Shown: piece after piece, positions 6,535 to 14,265 of the stretch
Layout: the number at the start of each line of letters is the position of its first letter
Numbering within the stretch: position 1 is the first letter of the stretch
Assembly: GCA_950059165.1 (NCBI GenBank)
Contig: CATLUC010000005.1
Location: forward strand, 18,593 to 35,785
Reading direction: 5' to 3'
Source of the DNA: an uncultured Clostridium sp.
GTDB lineage: Bacteria > Bacillota > Clostridia > TANB77 > CAG-508
DNA length: 17,193 nucleotides
Program-made: the position numbers and the translations under genes
The notes under the pieces: generated by a model
Database searches by the model: none
What the model was told of the DNA's origin: nothing
What the model saw: only the letters and a program-made list of their open reading frames with translations

Positions 6535-8259
6535 TTACATTCCTAAACTTTCTTTTATTACTCCCCAAACTTCGTCTGTTTCCATACCTTTTTGCCAAGA
6601 GCCAACACCTGCTAAGTTATTTTCCGTTATTAAAGATAATTTTGCTTTTAAAGAATCTATATCTTCAATCCAAATTTGCTTTTTATTTCCACCTTTAGTA
6701 TATTCAGCATAATTTTGTTTTAAATCATCATCCCATTTTTTTTCAGTTCCATTTGGAATTACTTTATCTATGTTTTTCATACTAACTGTATCACTTGTAA
6801 CCTTTCCATTTCCATCTGTTGTCCAAACTCTTGTATAAAATGGTACTGCTAAAATGATTTTGTCTGATTCAATTTCTTCTGTTTGTAAAAATTTATTTAA
6901 GCTAAGTTTAACCCAATCATATCCTGCTGTTGTTCCTGCTTTAGTGCTAGAGACACCATATTCGTCATATGCCATAAATACGATATAGTCTGCTACATCT
7001 CCTATTACGTGTCTATCAAAGCACATTGACCAAGTTTCTCCCCCATCTGGTGCTGTTACATCAACTGAAGTGACTAATCCTATTTCTTTCATTCTAGGCG
7101 TTAACTCTATAATAAACCTTGAATACATATCTTTATCTTCTTGTTTCATGTTTTCAAAATCTATATTAATACCATCTAATTTGTATTTAACACAAGCTTT
7201 AACAACACTTTCTATTAGTTTTTGTCTTTGCTCATAACTATTCATTATATTTGATGTTATTGATAAACTTTTTTTTGCAGCTTCTGCATTTGAAAACATT
7301 GGCCATACCTTATACCCATTTGAATGTGCCCATTCTATATAAGCTTGTCCCTTATTTCCTATGTTTTCCTTAAAATTACCCTTTTCATCTAAATAGAAAA
7401 ATGCTGGGGATACTACATTTATGCCATCAATTGTTGTACCTGTTCTGTCTGGTGCTGAACCAACTTCTGAATAATAATCCCATGTTAAATTGATTTTTCC
7501 CTCTATTTGTTTTTCTTCTTCCATATCTTCTCTTACTGTGTATTCATTTTCTAATTTGTTTGATTTAATATATCCAAGCTTTCCTTTTTCTGTTCTAATT
7601 TTAGTGTATCCTTTATCAGAAGATATAACAATTACTATATCTCCTTTTTTTACTCTATCTACAGTTTTTGCAATAAAATTTGTAGATGTTTTTACAGGTA
7701 AATTGCTAGATACTATTGCTCTTTTTTGTTCTTTATTGTAAGAATCCATTGTTACTACTTTTGTATCTTCTATGTTTTGAATTTCTATATCATAAACCTC
7801 ATTCATTTCTGAAATTGGCAAATATTCAACATTATCTTTTTGTATAGCACTTGCATAAATATTCTTTTCAGAACCATTTATATTTATCTTTTTTTCTTCA
7901 AATCCAATTGTTGCTATTTTTTTATCATAAGTAGTAATAATTTGGCTTGTTTCTTTATCTTTGTGTATATATTTGTCGAAAAAGTTTGAAATATCTTGTT
8001 TAGAAAGATAAATAATATTGTCCTCTATCAATACATCATTTTTTAAATTTGATGTAACATTTTTATTGTTTATAACTAAATTTGTTCTTTTATTATTATC
8101 TAGTATTATATAGTCATTTGCAATTAAGGCTATAATTGCAAGTATAATAATTGCAATTATTGTTATAAATGTTCTAATAATTATGCTTTTTTTCTTTTCT
8201 ATTCCTTCTTTTGGCATCTTGTTTTTTTGCTTTTTTTCTACTCTTTTTCCTTGTTCCAT
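6535..8259 (-). CDS. membrane-anchored SH3-GH18 glycoside hydrolase (YaaH/SleL-like)
   Basis: 574 residues. A lysine-rich cytoplasmic tail (1-24) is followed by one membrane helix (about 25-48). Next comes a copper-amine-oxidase-N/stalk-like beta domain (about 55-175), then a bacterial SH3 domain (about 182-240, with KGDIVIVISSDKGYTKIRT and GYIKSNKLE). The C-terminal GH18 barrel spans about 255-574. The GH18 catalytic motif is DGINIDFE (362-369), with Glu369 as the acid/base; Asn replaces the second Asp, as is usual in the spore-cortex YaaH/SleL branch. FMAYDEYG (428-435) is the second barrel signature. It probably cleaves N-acetylglucosamine linkages in peptidoglycan from outside the membrane, possibly in spore formation or germination (inference). 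The start is supported by AAGAGGT. The gene appears intact and stands alone between two palindromes. Confidence 0.85.
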   Translation of the reverse strand: MEQGKRVEKKQKNKMPKEGIEKKKSIIIRTFITIIAIIILAIIALIANDYIILDNNKRTNLVINNKNVTSNLKNDVLIEDNIIYLSKQDISNFFDKYIHKDKETSQIITTYDKKIATIGFEEKKININGSEKNIYASAIQKDNVEYLPISEMNEVYDIEIQNIEDTKVVTMDSYNKEQKRAIVSSNLPVKTSTNFIAKTVDRVKKGDIVIVISSDKGYTKIRTEKGKLGYIKSNKLENEYTVREDMEEEKQIEGKINLTWDYYSEVGSAPDRTGTTIDGINVVSPAFFYLDEKGNFKENIGNKGQAYIEWAHSNGYKVWPMFSNAEAAKKSLSITSNIMNSYEQRQKLIESVVKACVKYKLDGINIDFENMKQEDKDMYSRFIIELTPRMKEIGLVTSVDVTAPDGGETWSMCFDRHVIGDVADYIVFMAYDEYGVSSTKAGTTAGYDWVKLSLNKFLQTEEIESDKIILAVPFYTRVWTTDGNGKVTSDTVSMKNIDKVIPNGTEKKWDDDLKQNYAEYTKGGNKKQIWIEDIDSLKAKLSLITENNLAGVGSWQKGMETDEVWGVIKESLGM

Positions 8260-8365
8260 TTTGTTAATACCTCTTTTCTAAATTTTTTATTAGTCTTAAT
8301 ATATCATAAAAAATTCATTTATGGAATAATTTTAATACAAAATTTATAATATTTTGTTATTACTT

Positions 8366-8441
8366 TGTTACAATTCACGGCTATTCAAATCTAATAAGCA
8401 AAAAAGTTTCTAATAAATAATTTAAGCCGTGAATTGTAACA
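8366..8441. repeat. 17-base perfect inverted repeat with 42-base loop
   Basis: TGTTACAATTCACGGCT (8366-8382) and AGCCGTGAATTGTAACA (8425-8441) match exactly. There is no T-run on either side, so it is a weak candidate for a normal terminator. The AT-rich loop carries TCTAATAA twice. It lies between the AlkD-like gene and the GH18 gene and could be a small mobile element, a structured RNA or a transcript end. Confidence 0.7.
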
Positions 8442-8464
8442 TTACTTATTTAACAAATGGAACA

Positions 8465-9148
8465 TTATATTTTCATATTTTTTAGTTCATCTTTTTGTTC
8501 TTTTGTTATTCTATATGATTCAATGGCTTTTTGTATTGCTTTATTATAGGTAAATTTGTCTAATTTGGCAATTTTTAAATACTTAATTGTCTCATCATAA
8601 AATTTCATAAGACATATTGAAATTGCCCAAGCAACTGCCATTTGCACATAATAGGCATCACTTGTTATATTGTCAAATATAGAAAAAATTTTGTTCAAAT
8701 ACTCCTCTTCTATATAATAATCTAAAATCATAACTACACCAAATCTAATTTCAAATTCTTTGTTTGATTGTATGTATTTTTGCAAAAAACTCCACATTTC
8801 TTTTTTGCATTTTTTAGTTTGCTTTAGACCAGCACAAAAAACATCACAAATTGCCCAATTGTCAATTTTAGGGACAAATTGTTTTATTTGTTTTTGTAAA
8901 GTGTTAAAATTTTGTTTTTCAAGTCCTATTAACATTCCTTGTAATATAATTTCTTCATAATATTGGTTGTCGATTTCCTGCAATAATTTTCCTATCTCAT
9001 GTTTTTTTGCTAGTTCTTTGGCATAGTTTCTTAAAATTGGGACTCTTACTCCTATTATATTGTCAGTTCCTGGACATAATCCACTATGGAATTCTTTATA
9101 TTTTTGGTCTGATAATTCAAATAATTTTTCTTTTATTTCTTGTTTCAT
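8465..9148 (-). CDS. AlkD-like DNA alkylation repair protein
   Basis: 227 residues from ATG 9148, chosen for its ribosome-binding site CTAGGAG; a longer reading to 9181 would overlap the upstream gene. It is all-helical with HEAT-like repeats. Typical AlkD-family marks are IIGVRVPILRNYAKELAK near the N-terminus, FVPKIDNWAICDVFC in the middle, then EIRFGVVMILDYYI and YYVQMAVAWAIS. AlkD glycosylases remove 3- and 7-alkylated purines by wrapping the DNA with these repeats. The Trp-Asp pair in DNWAICD matches conserved positions, although this branch (DNWAICD rather than DNWDLVD) is less well studied. It follows the ATPase gene by 17 bases and is probably co-transcribed with it. Membership is fairly sure; the exact substrate is not. 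Confidence 0.8.
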   Translation of the reverse strand: MKQEIKEKLFELSDQKYKEFHSGLCPGTDNIIGVRVPILRNYAKELAKKHEIGKLLQEIDNQYYEEIILQGMLIGLEKQNFNTLQKQIKQFVPKIDNWAICDVFCAGLKQTKKCKKEMWSFLQKYIQSNKEFEIRFGVVMILDYYIEEEYLNKIFSIFDNITSDAYYVQMAVAWAISICLMKFYDETIKYLKIAKLDKFTYNKAIQKAIESYRITKEQKDELKNMKI

Positions 9149-9165
9149 TTTTGTTTCTCCTAGCT

Positions 9166-10353
9166 CTACTTGGCAAGCCAATTAGCTATATCATATATTT
9201 GTATTCCTTCATACTGATAATCTTCATGTTTTGTTCTTGCAATTATTATTTTGGGATAAGCATCTTTAATTTGTAATAATGGCTCAGCTTCTCTTTTTAA
9301 AGTCTTATCATGACTGATATCATCTGATACTTGAATATACAATTTTTCATTTCTTTTCATTGCAACAAAATCTATTTCTTTGTTATATAAAGTTCCTACA
9401 TAAATTTCATAACCTCTTCGTAATAATTCTATTGCAACAATATTTTCATATACTCTTCCATAATTGATATTTTTTGTCCCTAATTTAGCAAATTTAAATG
9501 ACTGATCTACTAAATAATATTTATCTATTGAAGATAAGTATTTTTTCCCTTGAATATCATATCTTCTTACTTTATAGAAAGCAAATGCATCACATAAATA
9601 ATTTATATATGAAGCTATTGTTTTATCATTTGTATTTATATTATTCTCATTTAATTTATTCGCAATATTTCTGTATGATGCTAAATTCGAAATATTATCC
9701 ATCATAAATTCAGTAAGACTGTTCATTAACTCAATGTTTTGTATATTATATTTCTGCTTAATATCTCTTACTATCAAAGCATTAAATACATCGTTTATAT
9801 AATTATATCTTTTTTTTATATCATTATACTCATATGAACCAGACAATCCACCTTCAAAAACATATTTATCAAATGCTTCTTGAATATCATTATTTTTAAA
9901 ATAAGTTAAATATTCTTTAAAAGAAAATGGGTAGATTTGTAATTCATAAGTTCTACCAGTAAATAAAGTAGCTAAATCACTGCTTAACAAAAATGCATTT
10001 GAACCTGTTATATATATATCATATTTCTCCTCTGTATGTAAGCTATTTATTGTTCTTTCAAAGTCTTTACACATTTGAACTTCATCTATTAATACAAAAT
10101 TCTTTTTTCCTTCAATGTAGTTTGTTTCTATATAATTATTTAAAGATAGATAATCTCTTAATTTATCGAATTTAATTAAGTTGAAGTTTATATTAATTAT
10201 ATTTGCATTCTCTATATTTTCTTTAATATAATTTTTAAACATCTCTAATAATTTTGATTTTCCACTACGTCTTACACCTGTTATAACTTTTATATCAGGT
10301 GTTCCGATCACATCAATTAATTCTTTCAAATAATTTCTTTCGATTATTTTCAT
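9166..10353 (-). CDS. AAA_14/DUF4143 ATP-binding protein
   Basis: 395 residues. Walker A is GVRRSGKS (26-33), Walker B is FVLIDEVQ (86-93) and a sensor-like ITGSNA is at about 115-120. TGRTYELQIYPFSFKEY follows, the block typical of this family. The C-terminal half is DUF4143, with NYGRVYENIVAIELLRRGYEIYVG and a nuclease-like NKEIDFVAMKR...LYIQV segment in which an Asp and a Gln sit where PD-(D/E)XK enzymes have Asp and Glu-x-Lys. These ATPases are abundant and strain-variable in gut bacteria; their role is unresolved and has been tied to mobile elements and defence only by context. The start follows GAGGTGA. The promoter carries a striking inverted repeat, listed separately, which suggests autoregulation or a dedicated repressor. 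Confidence 0.8.
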   Translation of the reverse strand: MKIIERNYLKELIDVIGTPDIKVITGVRRSGKSKLLEMFKNYIKENIENANIININFNLIKFDKLRDYLSLNNYIETNYIEGKKNFVLIDEVQMCKDFERTINSLHTEEKYDIYITGSNAFLLSSDLATLFTGRTYELQIYPFSFKEYLTYFKNNDIQEAFDKYVFEGGLSGSYEYNDIKKRYNYINDVFNALIVRDIKQKYNIQNIELMNSLTEFMMDNISNLASYRNIANKLNENNINTNDKTIASYINYLCDAFAFYKVRRYDIQGKKYLSSIDKYYLVDQSFKFAKLGTKNINYGRVYENIVAIELLRRGYEIYVGTLYNKEIDFVAMKRNEKLYIQVSDDISHDKTLKREAEPLLQIKDAYPKIIIARTKHEDYQYEGIQIYDIANWLAK

Positions 10354-10372
10354 ACAAAATCACCTCGAAATT

Positions 10373-10421
10373 ATTATATCATTTATTTCGCAAAAAGTAA
10401 ATATTTTTCATTTTGCGAAAT
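10373..10421 (-). promoter_or_regulatory. ATPase promoter with an 11-base operator-like inverted repeat
   Basis: On the minus strand, TTTACT (10396-10401), a 17-base spacer and TATAAT (10373-10378). ATTTCGCAAAA (10385-10395) lies inside the spacer, and its exact inverted copy TTTTGCGAAAT (10411-10421) lies just upstream of the -35. Each arm is itself nearly symmetric (TTTCGCAAA). Two sites 26 bases apart on the promoter fit a dimeric repressor. Confidence 0.6.
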
Positions 10422-10537
10422 GTTGATTTTTATTATTGTATGACCATAAAAAAAAATCATTCTTTACATCAAACATTTTTTAATCTTACAAAAATTAAAA
10501 CTATAGTTAATCACTTCAGAACTAACATTATGGCTAA

Positions 10538-11452
10538 TTATTTTACCCTATAAATATCCAAGAACATATCATAGTAATAATCAGCACCAGAAGTTATACA
10601 AATTTTAGAACCTTTTTTTATAAATACACTGGGAAATGCAATTGAACAATTAGATGCTCCATTTTGTCCTATTCCACATATATCAACGCCATCAATATTT
10701 AAGCTCCACCATCCTCCAGTTTTTGTATTTATACTGCCTACAAAAAAGCAGTCTTCTGTTGCTATGTATGCTTCATTTACCCTTAATTCTTTTAAAGGTC
10801 TACTTGTGTCAATCATAGGTGTTGAATGATTTTTTAAGTTTTCAACTTCTTCTTTTAAATTCTCTGTCTTTTCTATTAAATTATTGTATTGTTCTTTTGA
10901 AACCATTTCATTTTTTAAATCTTCTATTTTGTTCACTAAATCATCATATTGTTCTTTTGAAACAACTTCACTATTATCTGTTTTATTATCTTCTTCTCCA
11001 TTATTTTCTGTTTCACTGTTTCCAATTTTTATTCCATCAACAGAAGCTACTTTTAATAAACTGTTAATTTCAAATTCATATGGATATTCTTTTAGTTTAG
11101 TATAAATTTTATTTGGATTTTCACTATTTACATTATATTCTACACTTGCAACTTTACTGGCTTCTGTTATATATTGAATTTCTTCATCTTCTTTAAGTAA
11201 TAAGGATAGTTCTTTTAATGTTGGCATTTTTTGTTTTTCTGCATAATTATCAACTTGAGCATTAGTTATTTTTAAATTGATTATTTCTGTTGCTGTTTGT
11301 TTGTTAGTTTCTTCTGATGCTTTTTGGCTTTTTCCAAGTATTCCATTTTCTCCTATTAGCATTCCAATTGTTACTCCTGCTAGTATTAATAAAACTATTA
11401 TTGTTATTACTAGAACAATTAGTGTAATTCCTTTTGTATTTTTTTCCACCAC
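10538..11452 (-). CDS. prepilin-like surface protein with coiled-coil repeats and a beta-rich tip
   Basis: 304 residues. The N-terminus has a type IV prepilin signal: NTKG cleaved before ITLIVLVITIIVLLILAGV (cleavage after Gly8), of the KGITLI kind common in clostridia. A helical stalk follows (GENGILGKSQKASEETNK...). Residues 150-162 are acidic and low-complexity. Two tandem 20-residue repeats start at Val164 and Val184 (VSKEQY...DLKNE, then VSKEQY...NLKEE) and predict a coiled coil. The last 85 residues are beta-rich with Gly, Trp and Tyr (KTGGWWSLNIDG, ADYYYDMFLDIYR), like a tail-fibre or receptor-binding tip. Two adjacent GTG codons can serve as start; the second (11449) is better spaced from AGGAGG. 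No pilin-assembly gene is nearby, so the export machinery must lie elsewhere. Confidence 0.7.
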   Translation of the reverse strand: MVEKNTKGITLIVLVITIIVLLILAGVTIGMLIGENGILGKSQKASEETNKQTATEIINLKITNAQVDNYAEKQKMPTLKELSLLLKEDEEIQYITEASKVASVEYNVNSENPNKIYTKLKEYPYEFEINSLLKVASVDGIKIGNSETENNGEEDNKTDNSEVVSKEQYDDLVNKIEDLKNEMVSKEQYNNLIEKTENLKEEVENLKNHSTPMIDTSRPLKELRVNEAYIATEDCFFVGSINTKTGGWWSLNIDGVDICGIGQNGASNCSIAFPSVFIKKGSKICITSGADYYYDMFLDIYRVK

Positions 11453-11588
11453 GATTTCCTCCTATACTTTTCATTAGTTTTTACAAAAATTTAATAATGT
11501 AATTTTATCAACAAAGAATAATTATGTCTATATTTTATTACTCTTTAATAAATTCTAGTATGTTTCAAGTATTTTAAGTAATTTTGAT

Positions 11589-11617
11589 TTGCAATTTTAT
11601 CAAAATAATTGTATAAT
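11589..11617 (+). promoter_or_regulatory. promoter of the Sua5 gene
   Basis: TTGCAA (11589-11594), a 17-base spacer and TATAAT (11612-11617). The leader is about 60 bases, with no riboswitch-like fold seen. Confidence 0.7.
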
Positions 11618-11683
11618 TAAACTTGCATAGCAAGGTTGAAAATATTTATAATTGTTTTCAATTTAAGAAAGAATGAGGTAAAA

Positions 11684-12688
11684 ATGGAATTTTTTTTAGA
11701 TGTAAGAGATAACATAAATGAAGAAAAATTAAAAGAAATAGCTATTGGTATAAAAAATGGAAAAATTGCTATATTTCCTACTGAAACTGTTTATGGAATT
11801 GGTACTAATGGATTAGACGAAAAGGCAGTAGAAAAAATTTATGATATAAAAAAACGAGATAAGAAAAATCCTACAAATTTGTTGGTAAGTAGTATTGAAA
11901 TGATTGAAACAATTACTCAAGAAATATCTCCTATTGAATATAAGCTTATGGAAGCTTTTTTCCCTGGACCTTTTACTCTTATTTTACATAAGAATAAAAT
12001 AGTCCCAAATGTTGTAACAGCTGGTTCAAATTTAGTTGGTGTTCGTATGCCAAGTGGAATAATAGCTAAAAAATTAGTAGAACTATCTAATGTTCCAATA
12101 GCTGCTCCTAGTGCTAACATCTCAGGCAAGCCAAGTGGTACGAGCTTAAATGATATTATAGACGATTTTTCTCAATTTGTAGATTTTGCAATTGATGGTG
12201 GAAAAAGCGAAATTGGTATGGAATCTACTGTTGTAAGGGTTATTGATAATATACCTTATGTTTTAAGACCTGGCTTAATTACTCCTGAGCAGATAAAGGC
12301 TGTTGCAGGTAGTTGTATTTTAGAAGATAAACATCTTCCAAGTTCTAATTTGAAACATTATCAATTAAATGCAAAATCTATGTTAATTTATAGCCATAAT
12401 AATCAAAAAATGATTGATAAAATAAATAGCTTAAGTTATAAACATGGAAATTGTGTCGTTCTTTGTTGTTCTGAAAATAAAGAATTTTATAAAGCTAAAA
12501 ATGTGATTGATTTTGGCTCTAAAAATGATTTAGAAGCTATTTCAAGAAATCTATTTTCTTCGTTGCAAAAGGCATCTTCCCTATCTCCTAATATGATTTT
12601 AATTGAAGGTGTTGAGCAAAAGGATTTGGGAATTGCTATTATGAATCGTTTTCTAAATTGTTGTAATAATAATTATATAGAGTTGTAA
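11684..12688 (+). CDS. L-threonylcarbamoyladenylate synthase (Sua5/TsaC)
   Basis: Makes threonylcarbamoyl-AMP from threonine, bicarbonate and ATP, the first step of t6A37 synthesis on ANN-decoding tRNAs. I take ATG 11684 as start (334 residues) because GAGGT lies eight bases upstream; a longer frame from 11636 has no such site. The YrdC domain (about 10-210) shows KIAIFPTETVYGIGTNG, KKRDKKNPTNLL, FPGPFTLIL, VGVRMPSG, PIAAPSANISGKPSGT and GGKSEIGMESTVVR, all expected active-site blocks. The C-terminal Sua5 domain (about 235-334) follows, so this is the long two-domain form. It is a housekeeping gene with its own promoter and terminator. It contains no CGG codon and reads intact, a useful control for sequence quality. 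Confidence 0.95.
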   Translation: MEFFLDVRDNINEEKLKEIAIGIKNGKIAIFPTETVYGIGTNGLDEKAVEKIYDIKKRDKKNPTNLLVSSIEMIETITQEISPIEYKLMEAFFPGPFTLILHKNKIVPNVVTAGSNLVGVRMPSGIIAKKLVELSNVPIAAPSANISGKPSGTSLNDIIDDFSQFVDFAIDGGKSEIGMESTVVRVIDNIPYVLRPGLITPEQIKAVAGSCILEDKHLPSSNLKHYQLNAKSMLIYSHNNQKMIDKINSLSYKHGNCVVLCCSENKEFYKAKNVIDFGSKNDLEAISRNLFSSLQKASSLSPNMILIEGVEQKDLGIAIMNRFLNCCNNNYIEL

Positions 12689-12718
12689 GAAACAATCGAA
12701 TTTATGAAGTGTAAACAC

Positions 12719-12753
12719 AAAGCCCAGTTCGAAAGTTTAAACTGGGCTTTTCC
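12719..12753. terminator. convergent terminator between Sua5 and the Fic operon
   Basis: AAAGCCCAGTT (12719-12729) pairs with AACTGGGCTTT (12740-12750) and a T-rich run follows on the plus strand. It lies between the Sua5 stop (12688) and the stop of the minus-strand small gene (12754) and can serve both. Confidence 0.85.
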
Positions 12754-12936
12754 CTATTTTATGTAATCATTATTTATAGGATTTTGTTTTACTTTTTCTA
12801 GAATTTCTCTATCTAGCTCTTCCATATGAGCTGATGATACTGGAATTTTTTCTTGAGGTGGTGTAACAGATGTAGTTGGCATATAATTAAGTTTTACCCT
12901 CTTTAAAAATTCTTCTTTTCTCTCTTTTTGTGCCAT
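12754..12936 (-). CDS. small protein encoded with Fic, possible Fic partner
   Basis: 60 residues, strongly charged, with a basic N-terminus (AQKERKEEFLKRVKLN), a proline-rich middle (TTSVTPPQEKIPVSS) and a helical acidic stretch (HMEELDREILEKVKQ). The ribosome-binding site AAGGAGGG is excellent, and the gene starts 12 bases after the Fic stop, so it is real and co-transcribed. I recognise no family. Small partners of class I Fic proteins act as antitoxins through a (S/T)xxxE(G/N) helix; here SAHMEE gives Ser-x3-Glu but then Glu instead of Gly or Asn, so the match is only partial. Unlike most Fic antitoxin genes, it follows the toxin gene. It could also be a substrate or an unrelated protein. 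Confidence 0.7.
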   Translation of the reverse strand: MAQKERKEEFLKRVKLNYMPTTSVTPPQEKIPVSSAHMEELDREILEKVKQNPINNDYIK

Positions 12937-12948
12937 ATTTGTCCCTCC

Positions 12949-13794
12949 TTATCTTTCACTTTCTTCTTGTCTATCAAAAAGTTTTTTAACATATAATTCA
13001 TCGTTATTTAATTCATTCTTTTTTCCTTGTAAGAGATTTTCAAAAAACATTACTAAATAATCAAAAGTAGGATAAATTCCTTTTGGAAAATTTCCATAGT
13101 TGCTCCTAACTAATGCATTTCTAAAAAATACGCTATTATCTTTAAATATATCATTATGAACATCAAACCCCATATTATTAAGATATTTTTGAATAAACAC
13201 TGCTGTTGTTCTTGTGTTACCTTCTCTAAAAGGATGTACTTGCCAAATGCTTGAAGTGAATTTTGCAATATGCATTATCAATTCTTCTTCATTTAATTTT
13301 GAAAAATCAAACTTCTTTTCTTCTTTAAAATCATAATCAAAATAGCTTTCAATATCTTGATAATTTACATACTTAACAGTTTCTCCATTTAGTATTTTTT
13401 CTTTTTTAGTAATATTACATTCTCTATAATTACCAGCAAAATCATAAATATCTTTAAATAGATATCGATGAATATTTCTTAAAGTGATAGGACTAAATCC
13501 AAAACTGTCATCTTCTAAAATCTGTGCTATTCTTGTAGAAACTATGTCACATTCTTTTTCTTTTTTGACAACTATATCATTTAGATTTTGTGTTTCATAA
13601 TGTGTATTTAATAAGTTTTCTACTTCATGATATTTCAATTCACCTTTGATATTTTTTTTAGCTAAGTTTAATAACATTTCAGATGGTTCTAAATTATCAA
13701 CTTTATTTAATCCAATACCTGTATTCCATAATATTTTTTTCTTAACAACATCTGTGGTTTCGTGTTCTATTATATAGTTTTCTTCATCAGACAT
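12949..13794 (-). CDS. Fic-domain protein (probable AMP transferase)
   Basis: 281 residues. The Fic core holds the full catalytic motif HPFREGNTR (187-195), in which His187 is the base and the Gly-Asn-x-Arg part binds ATP phosphates. GNYRECNITKKE (121-132) supplies the flap region typical of the family. The N-terminal section (about 22-62: WNTGIGLNKVDNLEPSEMLL, then NIKGELKYHEVENLL) is the short helical arm found in many Firmicutes Fic proteins, similar in layout to the VbhA antitoxin helix. I see no complete inhibitory motif in the protein. It most likely adenylylates a cellular target, often a gyrase-type or translation protein in this family, but the target is unknown. The start is supported by AGAGGG. 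It is divergent from cotJ and lies in an operon with the 60-residue gene. Confidence 0.88.
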   Translation of the reverse strand: MSDEENYIIEHETTDVVKKKILWNTGIGLNKVDNLEPSEMLLNLAKKNIKGELKYHEVENLLNTHYETQNLNDIVVKKEKECDIVSTRIAQILEDDSFGFSPITLRNIHRYLFKDIYDFAGNYRECNITKKEKILNGETVKYVNYQDIESYFDYDFKEEKKFDFSKLNEEELIMHIAKFTSSIWQVHPFREGNTRTTAVFIQKYLNNMGFDVHNDIFKDNSVFFRNALVRSNYGNFPKGIYPTFDYLVMFFENLLQGKKNELNNDELYVKKLFDRQEESER

Positions 13795-13821
13795 ATATAT
13801 CCCTCTTTTCTAACTATTCAT

Positions 13822-13851
13822 ATTATAACATAGGATAATAGCATTTATCAA
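13822..13851 (-). promoter_or_regulatory. promoter of the Fic operon
   Basis: TTGATA (13846-13851), an 18-base spacer and TATAAT (13822-13827) on the minus strand. It lies back to back with the cotJ control region. Confidence 0.6.
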
Positions 13852-13853
13852 CA

Positions 13854-13887
13854 TTTTGTATCATTTTAATACAAAAGCTCATATAAT
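13854..13887 (+). promoter_or_regulatory. candidate mother-cell (sigma-E type) promoter of cotJ
   Basis: CATATAAT (13880-13887) matches the sigma-E -10 type (CATACAAT) at seven of eight positions. TCATTTT (13861-13867) is near the sigma-E -35, but the spacer of 12 is one or two bases short. The inverted repeat TTTTGTAT (13854-13861) / ATACAAAA (13869-13876) overlaps it. The cotJ operon of Bacillus subtilis is sigma-E controlled. Confidence 0.4.
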
Positions 13888-13908
13888 GTAACAAAAGGAG
13901 GAAATAAG

Positions 13909-14265
13909 ATGTTTAGAAGAAAATGTTTTTGTATGAACAATAGTTATCAAAATAATTCATGCGAATTAGAAAATGACATGATAGAAAAACAATGTAATGA
14001 CGTAGTTTCTTATGAAAATTACACAGATGGTTGTGCTTGTGGTTTTGACGAAGAATATAATGTTTTTCCTGAAAATCCTATGCTTGCTCAAAGCTATGTA
14101 CCTTTTCAATATATGGATAAAACTTTTAAACCATGTGTTGGTTTAAAAATGGGAACTATCTTCCCTGAATTAGTTAGTCCTTATGTTCCTTGTCAATCTA
14201 TGGAGGAAATTAATTATATTAGAGAAACTAACAAAATTGGAAAGGGGTGTAATAAATGTCAATAG
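13909..14265 (+). CDS. cotJA: spore coat-associated protein CotJA
   Basis: 118 residues. The second half carries the CotJA signature PENPMLAQSYVPFQYMDKTF (about 57-76) followed by GLKMGTIFPELVSPYVPCQS. The N-terminal 50 residues are variable and rich in Cys, Asn and acidic residues. CotJA is a small inner spore-coat component made in the mother cell and needed, with CotJC, for stable coat assembly. The start ATG follows AAAGGAGG. The stop overlaps the cotJB start by ten bases, which indicates coupled translation. The gene is first in the operon. Confidence 0.93.
   Translation: MFRRKCFCMNNSYQNNSCELENDMIEKQCNDVVSYENYTDGCACGFDEEYNVFPENPMLAQSYVPFQYMDKTFKPCVGLKMGTIFPELVSPYVPCQSMEEINYIRETNKIGKGCNKCQ

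Noticed and set aside
10304..10306. CGG on the coding strand of the ATPase gene, and similar ones at 6624, 15230, 15356 and 15545
   Set aside because: They are out of frame (for example ATC GGA, ACG GAA, GCG GTC) and the genes are uninterrupted, so they do not count as CGG codons.
10354..10537. A terminator after the prepilin-like gene
   Set aside because: Only weak AT-rich pairings were found; no GC stem with a T-run.
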